Under the pieces are notes generated by a model. That model was not told where the DNA came from. It saw only the letters and a list, made by a program, of their open reading frames with translations, and did not search any database. Shown in pieces: positions 1 through 7,337 of a stretch of DNA of 32,815 nucleotides. The DNA comes from Prevotella sp. (GTDB lineage Bacteria > Bacteroidota > Bacteroidia > Bacteroidales > Bacteroidaceae). Every line of letters starts with the position of its first letter. Position 1 is the first letter of the stretch. The translations under genes were made by a program, and so were the position numbers. Location: assembly GCA_017476785.1 (NCBI GenBank), contig JAFUZD010000138.1, forward strand, positions 1 to 32,815, given 5' to 3'.

Positions 1-368
1 CGGAGTGGAGCGAGGTCGATGCAAGCCTCGAAAGACGCCAGCACCTCGTCGGTAAGTTCCACCGACTTGTTGAACTTCTCGCCGCCGTGCTCCATCCGAT
101 GCCCCACTTCTTCGATTTCTTTCAGGTCTTTGATGACGCCAATCTCCGGATCAGTCAGCAACGTAAAGATAAACTTCACACCCTCGGTATGCTCGGGGAT
201 GTCGTGCATAATCTGCTTCTTCTCGCCGTTAGCCAGCTTCACCTTTACGAAAGCGCCGTCCAAGCCCACACGCTCTGCGCCGCCACTGGTCATCACACTC
301 TTGTCGTCCATATTGTACAGTGCGTACTTGATAGAGGACGAACCACAGTTTAAAACTAATATCTTCAT
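1..368 (-). CDS. ackA: Acetate kinase, N-terminal part (cut by window edge)
   Basis: The N-terminal 122 residues are visible; the rest lies beyond the left edge. The protein begins MKILVLNCGSSSIKY, the N-terminal ASKHA-fold phosphate-binding strand diagnostic of acetate kinase, and later has the conserved GHRMEHGGEKF stretch (normally GHRxVHGG; here M replaces the usual V). Known role: reversible transfer of phosphate between acetyl phosphate and ADP, giving ATP and acetate in the cytoplasm. It lies downstream of pta on the same strand, and no TANNTTTG promoter is visible in the 153-bp gap, so co-transcription with pta is inferred. The ATG at 368 is the natural start because the family begins exactly at this motif. 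Confidence 0.96.
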   Translation of the reverse strand, partial: MKILVLNCGSSSIKYALYNMDDKSVMTSGGAERVGLDGAFVKVKLANGEKKQIMHDIPEHTEGVKFIFTLLTDPEIGVIKDLKEIEEVGHRMEHGGEKFNKSVELTDEVLASFEACIDLAPL

Positions 369-378
369 AAAGTTTAAA

Positions 379-519
379 CCTCTCACGACCTCCCCAAAGG
401 AGAGGAGTGCCTTTATAGGCTCCCCCTTTGGTCTATTCGGGTTTTTCTGTTTTATTATTTGTTGATACTTTCGCTTTTCGGCCCCGCTCTCCTCCCCTTT
501 GGGGAGGTTGGGTGGGGTT
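379..519. repeat. Pair of C/G-rich palindromic repeats between pta and ackA
   Basis: Two inverted copies of a C-rich palindrome occupy the pta-ackA gap. One has its core near 389-405 (CCTCCCCAAAGGAGAGG). The other is at 491-507 (CCTCCCCTTTGGGGAGG) and continues with GTTGGGTGGGG. Related copies lie inside murF (3555-3594) and between the acyl-CoA synthetase and prfB genes (11076-11109). No U-run follows the hairpin on the minus transcript, so it does not look like a simple terminator. A dispersed, REP-like or small non-autonomous element is the best description. Confidence 0.7.
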
Positions 520-521
520 GC

Positions 522-1532
522 TTATTTCTTTGCATCCATTGCCTGACAAGCAGTGATGGCCACCAAGTAATAGATATCCTCTACGGAGCAGCCGCGGCTC
601 AGGTCGTTGACCGGACGGGCAATACCCTGCAGGATGGGGCCGATGGCGATGGCATCACCCAGACGCTGCACCAGTTTATAGGCGATGTTGCCCACTTCGA
701 GGTTGGGGAATACGAGCACATTGGCCTTTCCGGCAATCTCGCTGCCCGGAGCCTTCTTGGCACCTACACCGGGCACCAGTGCCGCGTCGGCCTGCAACTC
801 ACCGTCTACCTTCAACGTGGGCTCCAGCTCGCGGGCCAGCCGTGTGGCCTCTATCACCTTATCTACTACCTCGTGTGTGGCACTGCCCTTCGTAGAGAAG
901 CTCAGCATAGCCACGCGCGGATCCTCGAAACCTGCCACCGACTTGGCCGTTTGAGCCGTACAAACGGCTATCTGGCTCAGCTGGTTGGCATCGGGCATCG
1001 GCGTCACGGCCACGTCGCCTACCACGAGTACGCCGTCCTCACCGTATTCAGGCTTCTGCGTGATAAGCAGCATTGCACCGCTGACGCAGGTGATACCGGG
1101 TGCACACTTGATAATCTGCAGGGCAGGACGCAGCGTATCGCCCGTAGTCGACAGCGCACCGCTAATCTGTCCATCGGCACCTTCGGTCTTGATAATCATA
1201 CAGCCCAGATAGAGCGGATTCTTCACCAGTTCGCGAGCCTGCTCAATAGTCATACCCTTCTTCTTGCGCAGTTCGCACAACAGCTGGGCATACTCCTCGC
1301 TCTTCTCGCAATTCTCCGGGTCAATAAGGGTAGCCTTACCAATGTTCTTCAGCCCCTTCTCTTCGGCCAGCTGATGCACTTTGTCAGGGTTACCGATGAG
1401 AATCAGGTCGGCAATGTCGTCAGCCAGCACGCGGTCGGCTGCACAGAGGGTGCGCTCCTCCTCAGCTTCGGGGAGCACGATGCGCTGCTTGTTGCTCTTA
1501 GCACGCGCAATGATTTGATCGATTAAACTCAT
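522..1532 (-). CDS. pta: Phosphate acetyltransferase
   Basis: A 336-residue, short (class I) phosphotransacetylase without the N-terminal DRTGG extension of enteric Pta. It converts acetyl-CoA and phosphate to acetyl phosphate and CoA, feeding acetate kinase for ATP formation in the cytoplasm. Visible family signatures are IVLPEAEEERTLCAADR at the N terminus, the central GADGQISGALSTTGDTLRP segment, and PGSEIAGKANVLVFPNLEVG near the C terminus. It is the first gene of a pta-ackA operon. A minus-strand promoter with -7 box TACCTTTG lies about 45 bp upstream. The ATG at 1532 fits the family length. Confidence 0.97.
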   Translation of the reverse strand: MSLIDQIIARAKSNKQRIVLPEAEEERTLCAADRVLADDIADLILIGNPDKVHQLAEEKGLKNIGKATLIDPENCEKSEEYAQLLCELRKKKGMTIEQARELVKNPLYLGCMIIKTEGADGQISGALSTTGDTLRPALQIIKCAPGITCVSGAMLLITQKPEYGEDGVLVVGDVAVTPMPDANQLSQIAVCTAQTAKSVAGFEDPRVAMLSFSTKGSATHEVVDKVIEATRLARELEPTLKVDGELQADAALVPGVGAKKAPGSEIAGKANVLVFPNLEVGNIAYKLVQRLGDAIAIGPILQGIARPVNDLSRGCSVEDIYYLVAITACQAMDAKK

Positions 1533-1578
1533 AGTTAGTTTGTATTTACGTTTGTTTTTAGATTTTCCGTATAGGCTA

Positions 1579-1609
1579 CAAAGGTAGCAAATTCCCCGGA
1601 ATTACGAAA
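1579..1609 (-). promoter_or_regulatory. Bacteroidetes-type promoter of pta-ackA
   Basis: The -7 box TACCTTTG occupies 1579-1586 on the minus strand. A TTTC, 3/4 match to the -33 TTTG box, sits 19 bp upstream at 1606-1609. The predicted start of transcription leaves a leader of roughly 40 nt before pta. Confidence 0.7.
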
Positions 1610-1724
1610 AGAATGGGAGCGAAATCTCTGAAAAAAGATAGAGGCATTTGCCAAACAGACCTCTTACATCGGGAAAGGCCCTACATTTTTCGGCTTTTCG
1701 ATGGGGCGTTTCAAATTATTTGTG

Positions 1725-1732
1725 TACCTTTG
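1725..1732 (+). promoter_or_regulatory. Promoter -7 box of folP
   Basis: TACCTTTG matches the Bacteroidetes TANNTTTG box. The folP ATG begins only 9 nt after the box, so the transcript would have almost no leader. No good -33 TTTG is present at the usual distance. Confidence 0.6.
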
Positions 1733-1741
1733 TGGTCAAGT

Positions 1742-2611
1742 ATGGACTATACACTGAATGTCAATGGTCGCCTGTTGTCGCTACAGCAGCCACAGGTGAT
1801 GGGAATACTCAACGTGACGCCCGATTCGTTTTTCGAGGGCAGCCGCAAGCAGACAGAGCGCGAGATTGCCGAACGGGCACAGCAGATTGTCCGCGAAGGC
1901 GGTGCAATTATCGACGTGGGCGGCTTCAGCACGCGCCCCGGTGCCAGCATCGTCAGCGCGGAGGAGGAGATGGAACGTCTTCGCAACGCGCTCACCATCA
2001 TCCGCCGCGAGGTGGCCGATGTCGTCATCTCGGTAGACACCTATCGCCCCGAAGTGGCGCGGATGGTAGTCGAGGAGTTCGGTGCCGCCATCATCAACGA
2101 TGTCAGTGAGGGTGGCATTACGGGCATTGCCGGCCAGCCTTTAGAAGACGAGCGGGGCGACGTGCCGCGGATGTTCAGTGAAGTGGCCCGGCTGGGCGTA
2201 GCCTATGTACTGATGTCGGTGCAGCCTACGATACAGCCGATGCTGCAAGCATTGTCCCAAGAGGTAGACCTCTTGCACTCACTGGGCCAGAAGGACATCA
2301 TCATTGACCCGGGATTCGGCTTCGGAAAGACGCTGGAGCAGAACTATCTGCTGATGGACCAGCTGGAAATGTTGCACGCCCTGCAGCTCCCGTTGCTGGT
2401 GGGCATCTCGCGCAAATCGATGATATACCGCCTGCTGAAGACCGACCCTACCCGTGCACTCAACGGCACCACGGCCCTGAACACTGCCGCCCTGCTCAAA
2501 GGTGCCCACATCCTACGTGTCCACGACGTGGCCGAGGCCGCTGAGTGTATCAGCATCGTGCAGTCAATCCACATCCACCGCTCATTCCAAAGTACGCAAG
2601 ACTATGTTTGA
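1742..2611 (+). CDS. folP: Dihydropteroate synthase
   Basis: A 289-residue TIM-barrel enzyme that condenses p-aminobenzoate with hydroxymethyl-dihydropterin diphosphate in folate synthesis; it is the sulfonamide target. Signatures seen are MGILNVTPDSFFEGSR, the DVGGFSTRPGA loop (pterin/sulfa site), SVDTYRPEVA, INDVSEG, IIIDPGFGFGKTLEQN and LLVGISRKSMI. The reading frame is open upstream to 1613, but homology starts at MDYTLNVNGR. The promoter box at 1725-1732 also lies inside the longer frame, so 1742 is chosen. The stop overlaps the start of cdaA, which suggests translational coupling. Confidence 0.96.
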   Translation: MDYTLNVNGRLLSLQQPQVMGILNVTPDSFFEGSRKQTEREIAERAQQIVREGGAIIDVGGFSTRPGASIVSAEEEMERLRNALTIIRREVADVVISVDTYRPEVARMVVEEFGAAIINDVSEGGITGIAGQPLEDERGDVPRMFSEVARLGVAYVLMSVQPTIQPMLQALSQEVDLLHSLGQKDIIIDPGFGFGKTLEQNYLLMDQLEMLHALQLPLLVGISRKSMIYRLLKTDPTRALNGTTALNTAALLKGAHILRVHDVAEAAECISIVQSIHIHRSFQSTQDYV

Positions 2612-3374
2612 ATTCGGACTGAAAGACATTGTAGACATTACGCTGGTAGCCGTCATTCTCTACTACATCTACCGGCTGATGCGCGAATCGCGCTCGCTCA
2701 ATGTGTTCATCGGCATTATGATTTTCATTCTGCTATGGCTCTTCGTGTCGCAAATCTTGGAGATGAAGCTGCTCGGCTCGATAATGGACAAGCTGGTCAG
2801 CGTGGGAGTTATCGGACTGATTATCCTGTTTCAAGAGGATATCCGCAAGTTTCTCTTCAACCTCGGCACGCGCCAGCGCATCCGCTCATTCATTAATCTC
2901 TTCTCACAAAACAAAGAGGGACAGAAGCAACGCGATAAATCGGCCATAATGCCTATCGTGATGTCGTGCCTCAGTATGAGCAAGCGAAAGGTGGGAGCCC
3001 TCATCGTCATTGAGCGCACAATGCCACTGGACGACATCGTGGCCACGGGGTCGGTCCTCGATGCCAATATCAACCAACTGCTCATCGAGAACATTTTCTT
3101 CAAGAACTCACCCCTGCACGACGGTGCAATGGTCATTGCCGGCAAACGCATTAAGGCTGCCGGATGCATTCTGCCCGTCAGCCACAGCCTCGACATACCC
3201 AAAGAACTGGGACTACGCCACCGGGCCGCACTGGGCATCTCGCAGGAAAGCGACTGCCTGACCATCGTGGTAAGCGAAGAGACGGGCAGCATCTCCATCG
3301 CCCACAAAGGCGAACTGTCGCTGCGCCTGTCGGCAGAAAAACTGGAAAGCATCCTGACACAAGAGGAGGACTAA
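2604..3374 (+). CDS. cdaA: Diadenylate cyclase, membrane-bound (CdaA type)
   Basis: A 256-residue protein with three N-terminal hydrophobic segments (about residues 10-80), a short linker and a DisA_N/DAC catalytic domain. The DGA motif (D173-G174-A175) and RHR motif (R205-H206-R207) are both intact, as expected for an active enzyme that makes c-di-AMP from two ATP. c-di-AMP is known in other phyla to control osmolyte transport and cell wall homeostasis. The start ATG lies inside the last codons of folP, and murF begins 6 bp after the stop, so a folP-cdaA-murF operon is likely. No CdaR-like partner or glmM lies next to it, unlike the Firmicutes arrangement. Confidence 0.93.
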   Translation: MFEFGLKDIVDITLVAVILYYIYRLMRESRSLNVFIGIMIFILLWLFVSQILEMKLLGSIMDKLVSVGVIGLIILFQEDIRKFLFNLGTRQRIRSFINLFSQNKEGQKQRDKSAIMPIVMSCLSMSKRKVGALIVIERTMPLDDIVATGSVLDANINQLLIENIFFKNSPLHDGAMVIAGKRIKAAGCILPVSHSLDIPKELGLRHRAALGISQESDCLTIVVSEETGSISIAHKGELSLRLSAEKLESILTQEED

Positions 3375-3380
3375 ATAACT

Positions 3381-4715
3381 ATGGACATCCATCAACTGTA
3401 CACACTCTATCAGCAGCACCCCTGCATCACTACCGACAGCCGCGACTGCCCTGAAGGTAGCATCTTTCTGGCACTGAAGGGAGAGAAATTCAATGGTAAT
3501 CGCTATGCGCTGCAGGCACTTGAGAAAGGCTGTGCCTACGCCATCGTGGACGAGGCCCCTCTCCCAACCTCCCCCGAGGGGGAGGGGACTTCCTCTCAAC
3601 TTATAAAGGTGGACGACTGCCTGCAAACATTTAAGGACCTTGCACGCGAGCACCGCCGCCAATTCAGCATTCCCGTCATTGGCATCACGGGCACCAATGG
3701 CAAGACCACGACGAAAGAACTGGTTCGTGCCGTGCTGTCGGACAGCTATCTCGTGTTGGCCACGGAGGTTAACATCAACAACGACGTGGGCGTGCCGAAA
3801 ACACTCTTCCGACTGACCGACGACGACGAGATAGCCGTCGTAGAGATGGGAGCCAGCCATCCGGGCGACATCAAGACGCTGGTAGAGACGGCTGAGCCTA
3901 CCTGCGGGCTCATCACTAACGTGGGTCGGGCCCATTTGCAGGGTTTCGGGTCGTTCGAAGGTGTGTGTCGCACGAAAGGCGAGCTCTACGACTTCTTGCG
4001 CAGCCACGAGTTGCCCGTCTTCGTCAACCGCGACAACGAGCATCTGGTAAAGATGGCTGAGGGAATGCCCGACGTCTACTACTACGGGCAGAGCGACGCA
4101 CCGGAGATTCTCATCCGCGGCGAAGTCATCAGTTGTGCACCGTTCTTGAAATTCCGCTGGCGCGAGCAAGACAGCGACGCGGGTTACCAGAGCGAGTGGA
4201 TGGAGGTGCAGACGCAGCTCATCGGAGCCTACAACATTGACAACCTCTTGGCTGCCATCACCATAGGGTACGTCAACAACGTTCCGTTCGAACAGATTAA
4301 TCACGCACTGGCCAACTACCGCCCGCAGAACAACCGCTCGCAGCTGACTGACACGGAGCACAACCATCTCATCGTGGATGCCTACAACGCCAACCCATCG
4401 TCAATGCAGGCGGCCATCGACAATTTCCGTCGGATGGACGTTGGACATAAGATGGCCATCCTCGGCGATATGCGCGAACTGGGTGAGGCTTCAGCTGAAG
4501 AGCATCAGCACATCGCCGACCTACTGGCCGAAGCCAGTTTTGAAGAAGTATGGCTGGTAGGCAGTGAGTTTGCCAAGACGCAGAGCGCATTCCGCAAGTT
4601 TGCCGACGTGGACGAGGTGAAAGCCGAGATAGCCCATCAGCAACCGCGCAACCGCTACATATTAATTAAAGGGAGCAACGGCATCCGACTGTTCCAACTG
4701 CCCGAACTACTCTGA
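3381..4715 (+). CDS. murF: UDP-N-acetylmuramoyl-tripeptide--D-alanyl-D-alanine ligase
   Basis: A 444-residue Mur ligase that adds D-Ala-D-Ala to UDP-MurNAc-tripeptide, the last cytoplasmic step of precursor synthesis. The ATP-binding loop [14 protein letters not shown] has K108, followed by the central-domain VEMGASHPGDI and TNVGRAHLQGFGS and the C-terminal-domain VDAYNANPSSM. Residues about 60-72 (PLPTSPEGEGTSS) are encoded by a C/G-rich palindromic repeat that also occurs between genes. They look like an in-frame insertion in the N-terminal substrate domain. It lies 6 bp behind cdaA, and a strong hairpin follows the stop. It is separate from the main mur cluster. Confidence 0.96.
   Translation: MDIHQLYTLYQQHPCITTDSRDCPEGSIFLALKGEKFNGNRYALQALEKGCAYAIVDEAPLPTSPEGEGTSSQLIKVDDCLQTFKDLAREHRRQFSIPVIGITGTNGKTTTKELVRAVLSDSYLVLATEVNINNDVGVPKTLFRLTDDDEIAVVEMGASHPGDIKTLVETAEPTCGLITNVGRAHLQGFGSFEGVCRTKGELYDFLRSHELPVFVNRDNEHLVKMAEGMPDVYYYGQSDAPEILIRGEVISCAPFLKFRWREQDSDAGYQSEWMEVQTQLIGAYNIDNLLAAITIGYVNNVPFEQINHALANYRPQNNRSQLTDTEHNHLIVDAYNANPSSMQAAIDNFRRMDVGHKMAILGDMRELGEASAEEHQHIADLLAEASFEEVWLVGSEFAKTQSAFRKFADVDEVKAEIAHQQPRNRYILIKGSNGIRLFQLPELL
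3555..3594. repeat. C/G-rich palindromic repeat inside murF
   Basis: The core at 3568-3585 is an inverted repeat (CCTCCCC / GGGGAGG), flanked by CTCCCAA on the left. It resembles the reverse complement of the intergenic element at 487-519 (GGGGAGGTTGGG). Its length keeps the murF frame open and adds about 13 residues rich in P, G, E, S and T. Confidence 0.75.
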
Positions 4716-4721
4716 AAGTTA

Positions 4722-4756
4722 AACGCGGGGCAATCTCAATAAGATTGCTCCGCGTT
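4722..4756. terminator. Strong hairpin after murF
   Basis: A 15-bp stem (4722-4736 with 4742-4756, one G-U pair) and a 5-nt loop begin 6 bp after the murF stop. The U-tract is poor (acatttgctt). The hairpin lies between the convergent murF and tRNA-Phe genes, so it may serve both directions. Confidence 0.7.
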
Positions 4757-4775
4757 ACATTTGCTTAACCGTGGG

Positions 4776-4848
4776 TGGTACCTCCAGGAATCGAACCGGG
4801 GACACACGGATTTTCAGTCCGATGCTCTACCAACTGAGCTAAGGCACC
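4776..4848 (-). tRNA. tRNA-Phe (GAA)
   Basis: A 73-nt cloverleaf with acceptor stem GGTGCCT / AGGTACC (one G-U pair), D arm with AGTTGGTAGAGC, anticodon loop CTGAAAA with anticodon GAA, and T arm with GGTTCGATTCC. The discriminator is A, and CCA is not encoded (CCC follows). It is divergent from tRNA-Pro and has its own consensus promoter. Confidence 0.96.
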
Positions 4849-4874
4849 TCTTTTTCTCTTGCGTTAAGCGGGTG

Positions 4875-4906
4875 CAAAGTTACGGCTTTTTTGCCATTTG
4901 AGCAAA
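4875..4906 (-). promoter_or_regulatory. Promoter of tRNA-Phe
   Basis: On the minus strand the -33 TTTG (4903-4906) is separated by 20 bp from the -7 box TAACTTTG (4875-4882), a full match to the Bacteroidetes consensus. The tRNA 5' end is 27 nt downstream. Confidence 0.85.
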
Positions 4907-4946
4907 TTTTTCTCGGAAAAACTGCACGTATTTCATTTTTTTGACG

Positions 4947-4954
4947 TACCTTTG
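4947..4954 (+). promoter_or_regulatory. Promoter -7 box of tRNA-Pro
   Basis: TACCTTTG ends 18 nt before the tRNA-Pro 5' end. The expected -33 position is not a good match to TTTG. Confidence 0.65.
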
Positions 4955-4972
4955 CAACCGCTTAAACGCAAT

Positions 4973-5045
4973 CGGGATGTAGCGCAGTTGGTAGCGCACT
5001 ACGTTCGGGACGTAGGGGTCGGGCGTTCGAGTCGCCTCATCCCGA
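4973..5045 (+). tRNA. tRNA-Pro (CGG)
   Basis: A 73-nt cloverleaf with acceptor stem CGGGATG / CATCCCG, including the C1-G72 pair typical of bacterial tRNA-Pro. The anticodon stem CTACG / CGTAG encloses loop TTCGGGA with anticodon CGG. The T loop is TTCGAGT, the discriminator is A, and CCA is not encoded. A perfect terminator follows within 10 bp. Confidence 0.96.
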
Positions 5046-5051
5046 CAGAGA

Positions 5052-5085
5052 AACAGCAGACTTATGATGAGTCTGCTGTTTTTTT
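5052..5085. terminator. Intrinsic terminator after tRNA-Pro, probably bidirectional
   Basis: An 11-bp perfect stem (AACAGCAGACT with AGTCTGCTGTT) and a 7-nt loop are followed by a run of T to 5085 on the plus strand. It ends tRNA-Pro. The comEA-like gene ends 22 bp away on the other strand, and the minus-strand copy of the hairpin is followed by TTTCTCT, so it may stop that transcript too. Confidence 0.9.
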
Positions 5086-5106
5086 GTGCCCATAGGTTTG
5101 TCGTCG

Positions 5107-5982
5107 TCAATACGCGACATAGGGTTCCAAGCGCTGGAAGTCGGCCTCGGTAAAGTCTTTGGAGAGGCGCAACTGGCGCAAGTCAGTAATAGGGCCACGC
5201 AGACGGCGATAGTCAACAATGGCTTTGGCCTGATAGAAGTTGATGTAAGGATGGCGGCGCAGTTGCTGCAACGTCAGCTGATTGACGTTGAGCTGTTGTG
5301 GACGAGGCTGCTCAACGACGAAGTATTTCTTGGATTCTTGTGGGAAATCATCGATTTCATCGAGCTGTTCGACACTGACATAGCCACCCAGCCGATGCCC
5401 ATAGCGCACGATTTCCTTAGCATAGTAGACCCCGATGCCCGGCACCCGGCGCAGCTGGGCGGTGTCAGCACGGTTCAGCACCACGTGCTCGTCGGCCTGA
5501 AGTTTCACGGGGAAGCGCAATGTATCGCGCTCGTAGTGCTCGCGTTCGCCCACCAGCGTGGCAGCAGGCCGATAGTCTGCCGAAATGCGGATATAAGGCT
5601 CCAGTCGCCGATAGTCCTTCACCGTGAGGCCGTAAAGGCGGGCAAAGTCTTCTTTGCGACGATAGACGCCGCCTTTTGCCCGGTATTTATAGATGTTGCG
5701 TACCTGCCACGGCTGCAGCCCGAGGCGCAATAGTTGGGTACTGTCGGCCGTGTTGGGATCAAAGGGAAAGAGTGCCGTTGACTGCGTCGCCACGGCATAA
5801 GGCTGGTAGGGACGTGCACCTTGGGGGGGGTAGAAGGATGTGCTGTCGGCTGTTGCCACTGCGTCGCTGGCGTCATTGCCACCTACGAAGAAGATGGCTG
5901 TCACCACGGTAACGAGGACGGCAAGCAGCACGAGGATGGTAGTGCGGTCGGACTTGCGCAGATAGAAGAACTCACGAATCAT
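5107..5982 (-). CDS. ComEA-like helix-hairpin-helix protein, membrane-anchored
   Basis: A 291-residue protein with a short cytoplasmic N terminus (MIREFFYLRKSDRTT), one transmembrane segment (about residues 16-34) and a long exported region. At least three HhH-like repeats are visible: FDPNTADSTQLLRLGL.., LNRADTAQLRRVPGIG.. and LNVNQLTLQQLRRHPYI... Each has the N-x-A/Q-(D/T)-x-x-(Q/E)-L-x-x-(I/L) pattern of ComEA-type DNA-binding domains. Proteins of this kind are often annotated as competence or DNA-uptake related, but the function in Bacteroidales is not shown by sequence. Its ATG overlaps the stop of the upstream transporter (ATGA), so it is probably translated from that operon. Confidence 0.85.
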   Translation of the reverse strand: MIREFFYLRKSDRTTILVLLAVLVTVVTAIFFVGGNDASDAVATADSTSFYPPQGARPYQPYAVATQSTALFPFDPNTADSTQLLRLGLQPWQVRNIYKYRAKGGVYRRKEDFARLYGLTVKDYRRLEPYIRISADYRPAATLVGEREHYERDTLRFPVKLQADEHVVLNRADTAQLRRVPGIGVYYAKEIVRYGHRLGGYVSVEQLDEIDDFPQESKKYFVVEQPRPQQLNVNQLTLQQLRRHPYINFYQAKAIVDYRRLRGPITDLRQLRLSKDFTEADFQRLEPYVAY

Positions 5983-7337
5983 ATCACGCCCAGCTGATGG
6001 AGGAAGATGAGTACGATGCCCAACGGACAGACAAAGCGCACGGCAAAGAGGTAGACGGAAAAGAGGCGGGTGGCCACAGTTCCTTTGTTGGTAAACTCTT
6101 CACGCACGACGCGCTGCGGAATATACCAGCCTACAAACAGACTGGTCAGCAGGGCACCGGCAGGCAGCAGATATTGAGCTGTCAGTATGTCGCAGAAGTC
6201 CATCAGCGAGTGCCCGAGCAGTTGCAGGCCGGGCTGGGCTCCCACGGAGAGTGAGCACAGGATGCAGATGACGGAGCAGACCGCTGTGAGCACCCAAGCC
6301 GTCTGCCGGCGCGGCAACCCCAGCTCTTCGTGGAAGAAGGCCGTCCCGATTTCGTGCATCGAGATGGTAGAGGTCAGTGCGGCAAAGACCAGCAGGGCGT
6401 AGAACATAATGGAGATAACGTAGCCCAATACGGGTGCGGAGGCAAAGGCCTGCTGGAACACGTTGGGCAGGGTGATGAAGATGAGCGACGGACCGCTGTC
6501 GGGATTGATGCCCACACTCATTGCCGCAGGGAATATCATCAGTCCCGAGAGGATGGCGATGAGCGTGTCGAGCAGGGCTATCTGACCGGCCGAGCGCAGC
6601 AGATGGGTGTCGCGCGAGAAATAGCTGGCATAAGTGCAGAGGCAGGCCGTACCCAGCGAGAGTGAGAAGAAGGCTTGCCCCAACGCTTCGAGAAACACGC
6701 TCTTGGAGAGCTTGCTGAAATCGGGCATCAACAGGAAGCGCACGCCTTCAATGGCACCGGGCAGCGTGCAGGAAGCGATGACGATGATGACCAGCAGTGC
6801 CAGCAGGATGGGCATCAGCAGCTTGGAAGCGCGCTCAATGCCACCCCGCACACCTCGTACGATGACCAGATGGGTGATGAGGATAAAGGCCACACCCCAG
6901 AGGGCAGGTTTCAGCGGATGGCTGGAGAAGGTGGAGAAGTAGCGAGCCACGTAGTGCGCATCGCCACCGAGCTGGCCGGCAATGGAGGCGAAGAGATACT
7001 GCAGGCACCAGCCGGCCACCACGGCATAGAAGCCGAGGATAATGGTGGAGGTGAGGATACCGAGATAACCCACGAGTTTCCACGGTCGTCCGCCCGACAG
7101 GGTGTCGTAGGCCCGCGCCGCATTGGCGTGGGCGTGGCGGCCGACGATGAATTCACTGACCATTCCGGGCAGACCGAGCATCAAGATGCAGCCAAAGTAG
7201 ATTAAGATGAAGGCGGCACCACCATTCTCGCCTGCCATATAGGGAAAGCGCCACACGTTGCCCAGCCCTACGGCCGAGCCGGCCGTAGCCAGCACGATGC
7301 CCAGCTTACTGCCAAAGTTGCCTCTGTCGTTTGTCAT
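5979..7337 (-). CDS. Sodium:neurotransmitter symporter family transporter (NSS/SNF), intact copy
   Basis: A 452-residue protein with about 11-12 hydrophobic segments. The first helix carries the NSS signature FGSKLGIVLATAGSAVGLGN followed by VWRFPYMAGENGGAAF, the unwound helix that binds Na+ and substrate in LeuT. The family imports amino acids or related compounds driven by sodium; the substrate cannot be read from sequence. It is a close paralogue of the next gene upstream, a tandem duplication. Its ATG overlaps the stop of that gene (ATGA), and its own stop overlaps the start of the ComEA-like gene, so the three form one translationally coupled unit. Confidence 0.93.
   Translation of the reverse strand: MTNDRGNFGSKLGIVLATAGSAVGLGNVWRFPYMAGENGGAAFILIYFGCILMLGLPGMVSEFIVGRHAHANAARAYDTLSGGRPWKLVGYLGILTSTIILGFYAVVAGWCLQYLFASIAGQLGGDAHYVARYFSTFSSHPLKPALWGVAFILITHLVIVRGVRGGIERASKLLMPILLALLVIIVIASCTLPGAIEGVRFLLMPDFSKLSKSVFLEALGQAFFSLSLGTACLCTYASYFSRDTHLLRSAGQIALLDTLIAILSGLMIFPAAMSVGINPDSGPSLIFITLPNVFQQAFASAPVLGYVISIMFYALLVFAALTSTISMHEIGTAFFHEELGLPRRQTAWVLTAVCSVICILCSLSVGAQPGLQLLGHSLMDFCDILTAQYLLPAGALLTSLFVGWYIPQRVVREEFTNKGTVATRLFSVYLFAVRFVCPLGIVLIFLHQLGVI

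Noticed and set aside
488-507. The palindrome after pta as an intrinsic terminator
   Set aside because: No U-run follows on the transcribed strand and copies occur in other contexts, including inside a gene.
4880-5110. A 76-residue open frame on the minus strand across tRNA-Pro
   Set aside because: It is an antisense translation of the tRNA gene and its terminator, a common false gene call.
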